NCBI RefSeq assembly: GCF_943193125.1
Contig: NZ_CALPCX010000001.1
Span: 62,001-126,000, forward strand
Reading direction: 5' to 3'
Source: Adlercreutzia agrestimuris
Lineage (GTDB): Bacteria > Actinomycetota > Coriobacteriia > Coriobacteriales > Eggerthellaceae
Length of the DNA: 64,000 nucleotides
Position 1 is the first letter of the stretch. Every line of letters begins with the position of its first letter. Both the position numbers and the translations under genes were made by a program. The notes below the pieces were generated by a model. That model was given only the letters and a program-made list of their open reading frames with translations. It made no database searches and was not told where the DNA came from. Shown piece after piece: positions 1-7,879 of this stretch.

Positions 1-293
1 ATACTGCGAACAATATCGTTGCATTCAACTTCGCCACTCAGAGTTTTAATGCGCGCCATCTGCCCGGGAGCCGCAATGACCGTTTCACTTGCACCTGCAG
101 CACGATGACGATAGGAATCTTTACCCGGATAATCAATATCAAAGCCTACATGCGAATGATGCTTGACGCTGCCCACGTCATAGCCACGCGACACCAGCTC
201 TGATATGAGATTTTCAATTAAGGTTGTCTTTCCCGAATTGTGGCGCCCCACAATAGAAAGCGCAGGACTTGGAATATCTGCAGCGGTAATCAT
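1..293 (-). CDS. mobB: Molybdopterin-guanine dinucleotide biosynthesis protein B (3' end cut off by window edge)
   Basis: The reading frame begins with ATG at 291-293 and runs off the left edge, so about the first 97 residues are visible. A P-loop near residues 16-24 (GRHNSGKTT) is followed by the motif VKHHSH and by DSYRHRAAGA, the arrangement typical of MobB GTPases, which assist in attaching GMP to molybdopterin. The ATG overlaps the TGA of the upstream racemase gene (ATGA), so the two are translationally coupled. A Mo-cofactor enzyme (54553-56979) in the same window makes the role sensible. The family call rests on the P-loop and the following histidine-rich segment; the C-terminal half is not visible. 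Confidence 0.85.
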   Translation of the reverse strand, partial: MITAADIPSPALSIVGRHNSGKTTLIENLISELVSRGYDVGSVKHHSHVGFDIDYPGKDSYRHRAAGASETVIAAPGQMARIKTLSGEVECNDIVRS

Positions 294-955
294 CTTGTAT
301 TTCGCACCGTCTTTCGTGCAGCCTCAAGCGCAACAAAAGCACCCATTGCCACCACCGGATCAATAACCGGCAGGCCGCTTACCTGCTCAAGTTCGGAGGC
401 TATGCCTACCGTGGCAAGACCAGTACAACCAAGCGCAATTACGTCGCAGCCATCAGCAGCCATCCTCCGCGCTGTTTCAATGCAAGCCTCATAACCTTGA
501 TCTGTTTGCAAATCTAAGGTGGAATGCACACCTTCAGGACGGTAGTTGCCCACCAGTCGTCCTTCTAAGATGCGACGATATGCTTTAGGAGCTTGATCGA
601 TAATGCCCAAAACACCAATGTTTTGACCATAACGAAGGGCGGTAGCCACACAGCATTCACCGCCACCGGTCACAGGCATACCAGGAAGAGCTGCCTTAAT
701 TTCTTCAACTGCAGGGTCATCAGCGCAGCTCACCAAAATCATGTCCTTGTGCGCAAAGCGTTCGCACGCAAGCTCAACGATCTTAGGTATTGCCTCACGG
801 CACAACTCTGCCGAATGAATACCTTCGGGCTGATTGGGAATACATGCACTTTCAACAGCAATATCAGGATAAAGTTGCTCAATTACCTTACCGTGCATAT
901 TGAGCTGTTTTGGATCATCAAGCGTGATGACGCGAATCAATCCTACCTCAAACAC
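290..955 (-). CDS. Aspartate/glutamate/hydantoin racemase-family protein
   Basis: This 221-residue protein has the two-cysteine layout of the Asp/Glu/hydantoin racemase superfamily: Cys77 in VSCADDP and Cys177 in LGCTGL, the pair that acts as acid and base in cofactor-independent racemases. Length fits the family (about 210-250). The substrate cannot be read from sequence; hydantoin, aspartate or a related amino acid derivative are possible, as is a non-racemase member such as a maleate isomerase-like enzyme. It overlaps mobB by 4 bases. The pairing with a molybdenum cofactor gene has no obvious metabolic explanation and may only reflect shared transcription. Confidence 0.75.
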   Translation of the reverse strand: MFEVGLIRVITLDDPKQLNMHGKVIEQLYPDIAVESACIPNQPEGIHSAELCREAIPKIVELACERFAHKDMILVSCADDPAVEEIKAALPGMPVTGGGECCVATALRYGQNIGVLGIIDQAPKAYRRILEGRLVGNYRPEGVHSTLDLQTDQGYEACIETARRMAADGCDVIALGCTGLATVGIASELEQVSGLPVIDPVVAMGAFVALEAARKTVRNTR

Positions 956-1090
956 AGTTCCCCCATCCCCTTATTTGACCTGCAGATAACACAACACAGG
1001 CGCCATAAGTCTTGGTATATATTCTTGAAAAGTATAGAGCATCCATACACGCGAACAAACAACAGAGGTGCAGCAAATCAAAAGAATTTG

Positions 1091-1120
1091 TTGATATTTC
1101 ATGGAGACGGGTGGTATACT
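1091..1120 (+). promoter_or_regulatory. Candidate sigma-70 promoter facing away from its neighbours
   Basis: TTGATA (1091-1096) and TATACT (1115-1120) are separated by 18 bases on the plus strand. Both flanking genes (racemase and recR) lie on the minus strand, so this promoter would drive only a short transcript ending at the terminator at 1160-1203. Promoter calls from hexamers alone are weak. Confidence 0.4.
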
Positions 1121-1126
1121 TTGCCT

Positions 1127-1203
1127 CGTGTTTACAGAGGCTCGAAGCTTCGGTAAAGAAAAGGACTCTGTTTTTGGAGGGGACAGAGTCCTTTATTTTT
1201 TTA
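1127..1203 (+). ncRNA. Candidate small RNA (about 75 nt), family unknown
   Basis: A good promoter-like pair at 1091-1120 is followed about 40 bases later by a strong intrinsic terminator, with no coding sequence between. A transcript of roughly 75 nt would start near 1127 and end in the U-run near 1200. It lies in a 297-base gap between two minus-strand genes and runs opposite to both. It does not resemble SRP RNA, 6S RNA or a tRNA. An alternative is that the hairpin works on the minus strand as the recR-side leader or is just a bidirectional terminator. Confidence 0.3.
1160..1203 (+). terminator. Strong intrinsic terminator
   Basis: A perfect 12-bp stem (AAAGGACTCTGT at 1160-1171 with ACAGAGTCCTTT at 1183-1194) with an 11-base loop is followed directly by ATTTTTTT. 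The T-run is on the plus strand, so it terminates plus-strand transcription. No plus-strand gene precedes it except the candidate small RNA. Confidence 0.75.
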
Positions 1204-1252
1204 TCTTACGTATTACTTTTCATACGACACTTATGCCGCAACGATCGCATCC

Positions 1253-1849
1253 TTAAAGCTCGCGACGAGCTTCCAATGCACGACCAAGCGTCACCTCGTC
1301 CGCAAACTCCAAATCTCCCCCAACAGGCAGCCCGCTTGCCGGGCGCGATACGGTAATTCCTAAAGGTTTAATAAAACGCGCAAGATACGAAGCGGTCGTT
1401 TCACCTTCAACGTTGGGATTGGTAGCCAAAACCACTTCGCGAATGTCTTCAGACGACAAGCGGCGCATGAGCTCTGCAATATGCAGATCCTCTGGCCCTA
1501 TACCATCCATAGGAGAAAGAGCGCCACCAAGGACGTGATACAAACCGCTATATACGCCTGTTCGTTCAATAGGAGGAATATCACGCGGCTCGCTTACCAC
1601 ACACAAAACCGAACTGTCACGCCGAGGAGATTGACAAATCTCGCATAAATCATCCTCGGCATAGTTAAAGCATCGTGAGCAAAAACGTACCTGGTCTTTC
1701 ACCTCAACAATAGCATCAGATAGTCGCAAGGCGGTTTCTTTGTCGGTGTTGAGGATCCAATAGGCTATACGTTGAGCAGATTTCGGCCCAATACCAGGGA
1801 GTCGCTCCAATTCATCAAGGAGTTTCTGAATTGACGGCGCTGCATTCAT
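1253..1849 (-). CDS. recR: Recombination mediator protein RecR
   Basis: RecR works with RecO (and RecF) to load RecA at gaps and breaks. The 198-residue product has the expected helix-hairpin-helix (LERLPGIGPKSAQR, about 13-27), a C4 zinc finger (Cys57, Cys60, Cys69, Cys72) and the Toprim segment beginning at VVSEPRDI with the downstream TNPNVEGE motif. Length is the family norm. It is the last gene of a dnaX-ebfC-recR string on the minus strand, an arrangement conserved across many bacteria; 26 bases separate it from ebfC. Confidence 0.97.
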   Translation of the reverse strand: MNAAPSIQKLLDELERLPGIGPKSAQRIAYWILNTDKETALRLSDAIVEVKDQVRFCSRCFNYAEDDLCEICQSPRRDSSVLCVVSEPRDIPPIERTGVYSGLYHVLGGALSPMDGIGPEDLHIAELMRRLSSEDIREVVLATNPNVEGETTASYLARFIKPLGITVSRPASGLPVGGDLEFADEVTLGRALEARREL

Positions 1850-1875
1850 GCAAATCTCCCACAGACCAAACGAGA

Positions 1876-2184
1876 CTACATTAAACCAGGAATGTTCATT
1901 CCGCCCGTTGCAGAATTAATGCGAGCAGCACTCATATCTGACACGCCACGAAGCGCCTCGTTAACAGCAGCAGTGACGGTATCTTGCAGCATCTCAATAT
2001 CCTCAGGGTCCACCGCTTCAGGATCAATAGTGATAGAAACCAAAGACATGTCACCACGCGCAACAGCCTTCACCATCCCGCCACCAGCAGACGCCTCAAA
2101 CGTCATATCCTTAATTTCTTCTTGAGCGCGAGCAAGCTCCATCTGCATCTTCTGAGCTTGCTTCATCATTTTCTTCATATCCAT
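1876..2184 (-). CDS. ebfC: YbaB/EbfC family nucleoid-associated protein
   Basis: The 102-residue protein begins MDMKKMMKQAQKMQ and has the alternating helix and the central GGGMVKAVARG segment of the YbaB/EbfC family, small dimeric DNA-binding proteins. It lies between dnaX and recR, its usual place. A plausible ribosome site (GAGAAAGGC) lies just upstream of the ATG. Its precise role in this organism is not known from sequence. Confidence 0.95.
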   Translation of the reverse strand: MDMKKMMKQAQKMQMELARAQEEIKDMTFEASAGGGMVKAVARGDMSLVSITIDPEAVDPEDIEMLQDTVTAAVNEALRGVSDMSAARINSATGGMNIPGLM

Positions 2185-2283
2185 AAGTCGTGCCTTTCTC
2201 AGTAAAACTCACAATTGATTATATGTTCTTCATTGAAACTGCTTCAATTATGCCTTATGCATCACAGACGCATCTCAATGCAA

Positions 2284-4434
2284 CTAAATCTCCTCAAAGG
2301 TTATGTTGTCGCCAAATCCGGCTGCCAAGATTGCTTGCAAGTCATCTGCCGACGCCTCGTTCGGCGAAGGTGCAGAAGCCGCCTGCGAAGCAGCTGACCC
2401 CAACACCTCACCTTGCGGCGCTGTGGTAGGTGCAGGTGCGGCTTGAGGCACGGGCATGGGCGCAGATGCAGGCACTTGCGGTGCAGGCTGAGGCACAGGA
2501 GCAGGCTGCATCTTCGGCGCCGATGTTTGCGTTCCTGCTGCAGAAGGCTGCTGAGGAGCCCCAACACGCGTCGGTGCAGGAGCTGGAATTGGTGAAGCAG
2601 GAATCGGTGCAGGCGCTTGCGGTGGCAGCGGAGCGTTGGGAATTGGTTGCGCAGCCGCTCTTTGCTGCGGCTGGGGCTGCGGCTGAGATTGCGACTGCAC
2701 ACCAGTGCTCTGACCTGCAGTTCGATATTCAAACGCAAGCGGCTCTCCGCAAGCCTTATGGAGCGCAGCCGCAACCGCATCACTTGTTTCAGTGCGCTGA
2801 GCCATATTAAGGACAAAACTAGACGTGTTGGCAGGAAATTCAATCACAAGCACTTGAGCAGCAGCATCAAAAGACGTTGTCACCGTCAAAAACATGGCGG
2901 GTGACACCACACTATCACGCTTGAGAATGCTTTGAGCTTCATGCCAGACACGCTGCACGGTAGCTGGGTTTTGCAAACTTGCTATCAATGTTGGTGAAAG
3001 CATGCCAGCAGTTGGCGTTGCGCTTTGTGCTGCAGGAACGCTAGGGGCAGATTGCTGCGCTGCGGGCGGAACCTGAACGGGTACCGGCGTTTGCGCTGGT
3101 ACCGACGCTGGAGCTGGCGTGGGCGCAGGAGCTGCTGCGGGAGCAGGCCCGGGTACTTGAGTTGGCGTAGGGGCAGAAAGAGGCGCCGGTGCTGAAGCAG
3201 CCGCAGATGCGCCACTTGGAACCACCGGAACCGACGTTGGTTCAACCTTGGATTCCGCTGATGCTGGCACGCTAATGACATGAGCCACCGACGAATAACC
3301 AGACTCAAGTGCTTCAATGCGCTCTGCTAAAGACGCAAGTGTCAGATCCGCATCAGGACGCACCATGCGAGTCAGCGCAATCTCAAATGAAAGGCGCGCA
3401 TTTGTGGAAGTCTTTAATTCTGCCGATAGGTCACCAAGTACGCCCATCATACGAGCCAAGCGATCTTCGCCGAAAAACTGCATGTCTTTCTCAAGAGCGC
3501 TCCGCTCAGAGACGGTAATGTCAAGCGCCACGTCAGCACCTGCCAGCGTCATCACGTACAAATTACGCACGCGCTCAGCCAATTCGCGCGTAAATACCGC
3601 CAGATCGGCACCGCTTTCAACATAATCGGCTATCCAAGAAAAGCAACCTGCAACATCCCTGCGTCCAATAAGACCGAGCAGCTCTCCTACTTCAGTAGCT
3701 TCTGCTCCTCCAAATAAACCAAGAGCAACTGACGTTTTAACTTCGCCCTCACCAAAAGCTATGAGCTGCTCAAGTGAGGTGAGCGCGTTTCTCATGCCAC
3801 CATCTGCGCGGTGCGCAATCAAGTCAAGGGCATCTGGCTCAGGATCAATACCTTCAAGGGTACAAATTGCCGCAAGACGGCCAACGATAGCCTCAGGCGA
3901 AATACGATGAAAATCAAAACGCTGACAACGTGAATGAATGGTTTCAGGTACCTTTTGAGGATCGGTGGTTGCCAGGATAAATACCACGTGAGCAGGAGGT
4001 TCTTCAAGCGTCTTGAGCAGCGCGTTAAACGCTGCCGTAGAGAGCATGTGAACCTCGTCAATGATATAGATCTTGTATCTTCCACGCGTAGGTGCATATT
4101 GCACGCGCCCAATAATTTCTTCTCGAACATTTTCAACGCCCGTGCGCGATGCTGCGTCCAACTCATAAACATCGGGATGCTCGCCATTGGCAATCATAAC
4201 GCAGTCTTCGCAGGTACCATCAGGGGTAGGCGTCGGTCCACATTCGCACAAAAGCGCCTTTGCAAGCAAGCGTGCGGTAGTTGTTTTACCCGTGCCTCGC
4301 GGTCCAGTAAACAGATAGGCATGACTTACTTTATCCTGCTCAATAGCATTTTTAAGCGTACGCTCAATGTGCTCTTGACCAACAACGTCCTCAAAAATCT
4401 GGGGCCGGTATTTTCTATACAAAGCTTCAGCCAT
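2284..4434 (-). CDS. dnaX: DNA polymerase III subunits gamma and tau
   Basis: Clamp-loader ATPase of the replicative polymerase. The N-terminal AAA+ part shows Walker A (GPRGTGKTT, residues 44-52), a four-cysteine zinc site (Cys63, 65, 75, 78), Walker B (IIDEVH, 124-129) and the SRC sensor motif (168-170). From about residue 385 the protein carries a long Pro/Ala-rich linker, then a tau-like domain (about 490-590), then a second Pro/Gln/Ala-rich stretch before a short C-terminal segment. The two low-complexity linkers bring length to 716 residues. No obvious A-rich frameshift site was recognised, so separate gamma production is not supported. It is followed by ebfC and recR. Confidence 0.96.
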   Translation of the reverse strand: MAEALYRKYRPQIFEDVVGQEHIERTLKNAIEQDKVSHAYLFTGPRGTGKTTTARLLAKALLCECGPTPTPDGTCEDCVMIANGEHPDVYELDAASRTGVENVREEIIGRVQYAPTRGRYKIYIIDEVHMLSTAAFNALLKTLEEPPAHVVFILATTDPQKVPETIHSRCQRFDFHRISPEAIVGRLAAICTLEGIDPEPDALDLIAHRADGGMRNALTSLEQLIAFGEGEVKTSVALGLFGGAEATEVGELLGLIGRRDVAGCFSWIADYVESGADLAVFTRELAERVRNLYVMTLAGADVALDITVSERSALEKDMQFFGEDRLARMMGVLGDLSAELKTSTNARLSFEIALTRMVRPDADLTLASLAERIEALESGYSSVAHVISVPASAESKVEPTSVPVVPSGASAAASAPAPLSAPTPTQVPGPAPAAAPAPTPAPASVPAQTPVPVQVPPAAQQSAPSVPAAQSATPTAGMLSPTLIASLQNPATVQRVWHEAQSILKRDSVVSPAMFLTVTTSFDAAAQVLVIEFPANTSSFVLNMAQRTETSDAVAAALHKACGEPLAFEYRTAGQSTGVQSQSQPQPQPQQRAAAQPIPNAPLPPQAPAPIPASPIPAPAPTRVGAPQQPSAAGTQTSAPKMQPAPVPQPAPQVPASAPMPVPQAAPAPTTAPQGEVLGSAASQAASAPSPNEASADDLQAILAAGFGDNITFEEI

Positions 4435-4436
4435 AG

Positions 4437-5120
4437 CTACTTCTCCTCACTATTGGCCGCTTCGGTCTTGTTCTTTTTTGGCGCAAGAGCCCCTTTGATG
4501 ACGCCAATAATTGCAGGCGCAACTGATACGGCAACAATGCCCAAGACAATGACCTCAAAATGCTCTTGCACAAAAGGCACGCCACCAAAGAAATAACCCA
4601 CCAGAACAAACAAGCTTACCCACGCAATACCACCAAGGGTATTGAAGAAGGTGAACTTGCCAAAGTTCATGTGGCCAGTTCCTGCAATAAATGGCGCGAA
4701 GGTACGGAAAAATGGCATGAAGCGCGTAATAACAATGGTTAAACCGCCATACTTCGCGAAAAAGTGATCAAGCTTTTCCATGCGCTCAGGAGTAAGTGCT
4801 CGCACTTTACCTGAATCAATAATGCGCGCACCAAAAAAGCGCGCAATCCAATAGTTTGATGTGTTGCCTAATATGGCAGCCGCGTAAAAGACAAAAAGAG
4901 TTGCCCAAATATTTAAACCGCCCCCATCAGCGGAAAAAACGCCCGCAGCAAACAAGAGCGAATCTCCTGGCAAGAATGGGAAAAACACCAAACCCGTCTC
5001 AACGAAGACAATAAGAAACAAAGGCGAGTATACCCAAAAAGGTCCAAGCGCAAGTATCCAACCAGCAATAGCCCCACGAGGATCTTTGAGTAAGTTGACG
5101 AAAAACTCTATGACTCCCAC
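4437..5120 (-). CDS. DedA family membrane protein
   Basis: The protein has the DedA/SNARE-associated signature: a hydrophobic N-terminal segment with ETGLVFFPFLPGDSLLF, then GNTSNYWIARFFGARII and the arginine-containing RFMPFFRTFAPFIAGTGHM. DedA proteins are polytopic membrane proteins implicated in lipid scrambling or transport and membrane homeostasis. The frame is open from 5180, but a GTG at 5118-5120 preceded by AAGGGG gives a 227-residue protein starting close to the first conserved segment, so I chose it over the upstream ATG that abuts the SRP RNA. The stop lies 2 bases before dnaX, suggesting cotranscription. Confidence 0.88.
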   Translation of the reverse strand: MGVIEFFVNLLKDPRGAIAGWILALGPFWVYSPLFLIVFVETGLVFFPFLPGDSLLFAAGVFSADGGGLNIWATLFVFYAAAILGNTSNYWIARFFGARIIDSGKVRALTPERMEKLDHFFAKYGGLTIVITRFMPFFRTFAPFIAGTGHMNFGKFTFFNTLGGIAWVSLFVLVGYFFGGVPFVQEHFEVIVLGIVAVSVAPAIIGVIKGALAPKKNKTEAANSEEK

Positions 5121-5182
5121 AATTCCCCTTATACGATAAAGCCAACCCGAAGGTTGGCAATAAAACTGTTGCTCTAACATAA

Positions 5183-5287
5183 GTGCGCAGAGAGGACATG
5201 GGCGCTCGTCAGCGGTCTCTTATGGCTGCTTCCTCCCGGACCTGACCAGGTTCAAAACTTGGCGCCGCCCAAGCCCAATCTACGCAC
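5183..5287 (-). ncRNA. ffs: Signal recognition particle RNA (4.5S-like, bacterial small type)
   Basis: On the minus strand positions 5247-5224 read GGTCAGGTCC...GGAAGCAGCC, the conserved Ffh-binding apical hairpin of SRP RNA. The outer ends pair (GTGCG at 5287 side with CGCAC at 5183 side), giving a rod of about 105 nt, the small bacterial form. There is no clear terminator before the dedA start 63 bases downstream. Confidence 0.93.
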
Positions 5288-5300
5288 TTTGCGTCTTGTT

Positions 5301-5306
5301 AGTATA
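5301..5306 (-). promoter_or_regulatory. -10 element of the SRP RNA promoter
   Basis: TATACT on the minus strand lies about 13 bases before the predicted 5' end of the SRP RNA. A convincing -35 hexamer at the right distance was not seen. Confidence 0.45.
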
Positions 5307-5392
5307 ACGCATACAAGCGCTCACGCACACCTAACCAACTACTCCAACTAAATGTCCATATGCGCTCAACATCTCTTAAGAAATAATTTTAT

Positions 5393-5995
5393 CTAGCGTC
5401 GCTCTACACCCTGCAAGCCATTGCGAACAATCGTACCAACAAGCGTTGCTAAATCTTCCAAAGGGATATCCGATTCGGTGGTCATCCAACGCCGATAGAC
5501 TGCAAGGACTCCCGCACACATAAACGATACGCAATAGTCAATGTATGGACCTGCAGCAGGATCAATGTCAAGAGATTCGTTCGCTATAAGGCATGCAGTC
5601 AGAGAATTCTCAATAACATCAAGCAAAAGTGTTGAAGAAAAATGCTGCACTAATCGTTGATTGTTTGCTACGAACTGGGCAATTTCTACACTTAAATCAA
5701 TGAAGAAGGCAGTAAAGTCAATTTCGCCTTTATCGTCATAGGGAATTGCCGCAACTCGTCCAACAATTACATCGGCGTGCTCCTGAACTGCCTCGTTAAG
5801 CACATCAGCAACTCCATCATAGTGTAAGTAGAACGTTTTGCGGTCAATGCCTGCCTCATGTGCCAGCTTGGTGACGGTAATGTCGTCATAATCAACCTCA
5901 AGCAAGAGGTTGTGCATAGCCTGACGAATGGCTGCATGTGTTCGGACAACACGTTTATCGCGCGCCCTTTTTGTCTCTCGATCATCTGATTGCAT
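5393..5995 (-). CDS. TetR/AcrR family transcriptional regulator
   Basis: The 200-residue protein has an N-terminal TetR helix-turn-helix (RTHAAIRQAMHNLLLEV... with ITVTKLAHEAGIDRKTFYLHY, about 20-60) and a helical C-terminal ligand or dimerisation part with little recognisable signature. It is divergent from the radical SAM gene at 6148, and the roughly 150-base gap between them is the natural place for a shared operator, so it probably controls that gene and itself. The ligand is unknown. Confidence 0.9.
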   Translation of the reverse strand: MQSDDRETKRARDKRVVRTHAAIRQAMHNLLLEVDYDDITVTKLAHEAGIDRKTFYLHYDGVADVLNEAVQEHADVIVGRVAAIPYDDKGEIDFTAFFIDLSVEIAQFVANNQRLVQHFSSTLLLDVIENSLTACLIANESLDIDPAAGPYIDYCVSFMCAGVLAVYRRWMTTESDIPLEDLATLVGTIVRNGLQGVERR

Positions 5996-6147
5996 GTACT
6001 TTGTTCCCCATCTTTTCTTTAACTGTGGCGCAAACTACGGCTGTCACCAAACTGAAAATTCTCAGCCGCTCTCTCATCATTATAATCATGCGCATCATAG
6101 TTATTCCACAGATATAGAATAACTCAAGCGTTCAAGGAGTTAGAGCT

Positions 6148-7671
6148 ATGAAAGCGACCGACCAAATCAAGCACATCGCCTACGAAAAAGCATTTGATTA
6201 CTTTTTGCAGGATCCTGAAGCAAATGCCACTAAGATTATGAATCTGCTGGATAAAGTAGCTCCCGCTGATCTATTCCCTTCTCAACGCAAGGCGTTTCGC
6301 AGTGCATTAGAAAGCCAAAACAACTGGTATCAGCTCATTATGCGCATCATGGATCTCAATCCTGCCGTGCGCAATGACCTTATCAAGATGTTTGCTATTG
6401 ATGGCAATTTAATGGCGTGGCCAAAACAAGAAGCCATGCGCGAAAAATACCAGTGCAACATCCCCTGGGCTATCTTGCTTGACCCAACCTCTGCTTGCAA
6501 TTTGCATTGCACTGGCTGCTGGGCAGCAGAGTATGGCCATAAGCTCAATTTAACCTTCGACGAAATTGACTCAATTATTGAACAGGGCAAAGAGCTTGGT
6601 ACGCACGTTTATATCTATACCGGTGGAGAGCCGCTTGTACGTAAAGACGACCTCATTAAACTCTGCGAAAAGCACCAAGATTGCGCGTTCTTGTCCTTTA
6701 CGAACTCTACGCTTATTGATGCGGACTTTGTTGAAGAGATGATTCGCGTCAAGAACTTTGTACCCGCCATTAGCGTTGAAGGTTTTGAAGAGGCAACAGA
6801 CGCACGCCGTGGTGATGGCGTTTATGCCAAAGTTGAACGCGCTATGAAACTGCTGCGCGACGCCGGTTTGCCTTTTGGTGTTTCATGTTGTTTCACTAGC
6901 CAAAACGCCGATTCTATTGCCTCGGAAGAATACTTTGATTGGATGATTGACCAGGGAGTTTTGTTCTGTTGGATCTTTTCCTATTTCCCCGTTGGCGTTG
7001 GTGCGCCCACCGATTTGATGGCTAATCCAACACAGCGCGAGCATCTATATCACTTCGTCCGTGAGATGCGAGAGACCAAACCCCTCTTTACGCTTGACTT
7101 CCAAAATGACGGCGAATTCGTTGGTGGTTGCATTGCTGGTGGTCGTCGTTACCTGCATATCAATGCAGCGGGCGATGTTGAGCCCTGTGTTTTTGCCCAC
7201 TATGCAAATGCCAACATTCGCGAAGTATCATTACTTGAAGCGCTGCAGTCTCCCCTCTTTATGGAGTACTACCGCAACCAACCCTTCAATGACAACCTGC
7301 TTCGCCCCTGCCCCATTCTTGAAAACAGCGGACGATTAACAGAAATGGTTGAACGCGCAAACGCTCGTTCAACCGACTTGCAGCACGAAGAGCAAGCATG
7401 CGATTTATGCGCCAAAACTAAAGAGATGAGCGACGCATGGGCTCCTGTTGCAGAGCGCCTGTGGCGAAACGAGCAAGATCCGCTTTTCGAAAAGCGTCAA
7501 GACCCAGGTCAAGGCATGGCCGACACCGACAAAGCTAAGTTTGAACGCATTGGCAGAACCATTGTTCCTATGCCTGACAATCAAACCTCAGAAGAGCGTG
7601 CAGATATTATTTCTTTTGACAGCGCAGAATTGTTGGAAGATTGCACTCCAAAAGACGAAGCGGTTGCTTAG
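6148..7671 (+). CDS. Radical SAM protein with C-terminal cysteine-rich (SPASM-like) region
   Basis: The 507-residue protein starts with a roughly 100-residue helical N-terminal part, then the CxxxCxxC cluster motif (Cys117, Cys121, Cys124 in SACNLHCTGCWA) and the SAM-binding GGEP near 156-159. Further cysteines follow the core (GGC...EPC, RPCP and ACDLC), the pattern of proteins with auxiliary Fe-S clusters. A clear ribosome site (AAGGAG) precedes the ATG. It stands alone, divergent from a TetR regulator and followed by an intrinsic terminator. There is no neighbouring precursor peptide or pathway gene, so the substrate cannot be inferred; similar proteins in this group are annotated only as radical SAM proteins. 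Confidence 0.88.
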   Translation: MKATDQIKHIAYEKAFDYFLQDPEANATKIMNLLDKVAPADLFPSQRKAFRSALESQNNWYQLIMRIMDLNPAVRNDLIKMFAIDGNLMAWPKQEAMREKYQCNIPWAILLDPTSACNLHCTGCWAAEYGHKLNLTFDEIDSIIEQGKELGTHVYIYTGGEPLVRKDDLIKLCEKHQDCAFLSFTNSTLIDADFVEEMIRVKNFVPAISVEGFEEATDARRGDGVYAKVERAMKLLRDAGLPFGVSCCFTSQNADSIASEEYFDWMIDQGVLFCWIFSYFPVGVGAPTDLMANPTQREHLYHFVREMRETKPLFTLDFQNDGEFVGGCIAGGRRYLHINAAGDVEPCVFAHYANANIREVSLLEALQSPLFMEYYRNQPFNDNLLRPCPILENSGRLTEMVERANARSTDLQHEEQACDLCAKTKEMSDAWAPVAERLWRNEQDPLFEKRQDPGQGMADTDKAKFERIGRTIVPMPDNQTSEERADIISFDSAELLEDCTPKDEAVA

Positions 7672-7720
7672 GATAGTCCTGCTAAACGCGTTGTCATTTT
7701 CCTCTCATCCTCAACATCTC

Positions 7721-7752
7721 GGGCGCCTTTTTAAGGCGCCCGTTTTACTTTG
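7721..7752 (+). terminator. Intrinsic terminator of the radical SAM gene
   Basis: GGGCGCCTT (7721-7729) pairs with AAGGCGCCC (7733-7741) around a short T loop and is followed by GTTTTACTTT. It lies 50 bases after the stop codon. Confidence 0.85.
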
Positions 7753-7879
7753 TGCGAATCCAACGAAAACGACACCTCTTTACTCTCATTACCCCTCTTG
7801 AAGCCAAAAGAATTTGTTACAATACGCAAGAATTAAACATCCTATACAAACGCACATCTGAACTGAGGGATTAGCTTTC

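Noticed and set aside
1012-1356. A 114-residue plus-strand frame between racemase and recR
   Set aside because: It crosses the strong terminator at 1160-1203 and runs into the antisense strand of recR; no ribosome site.
2413-2904. Several long plus-strand frames opposite dnaX
   Set aside because: They arise from the Pro/Ala/Gln-rich linker codons of dnaX read on the other strand.
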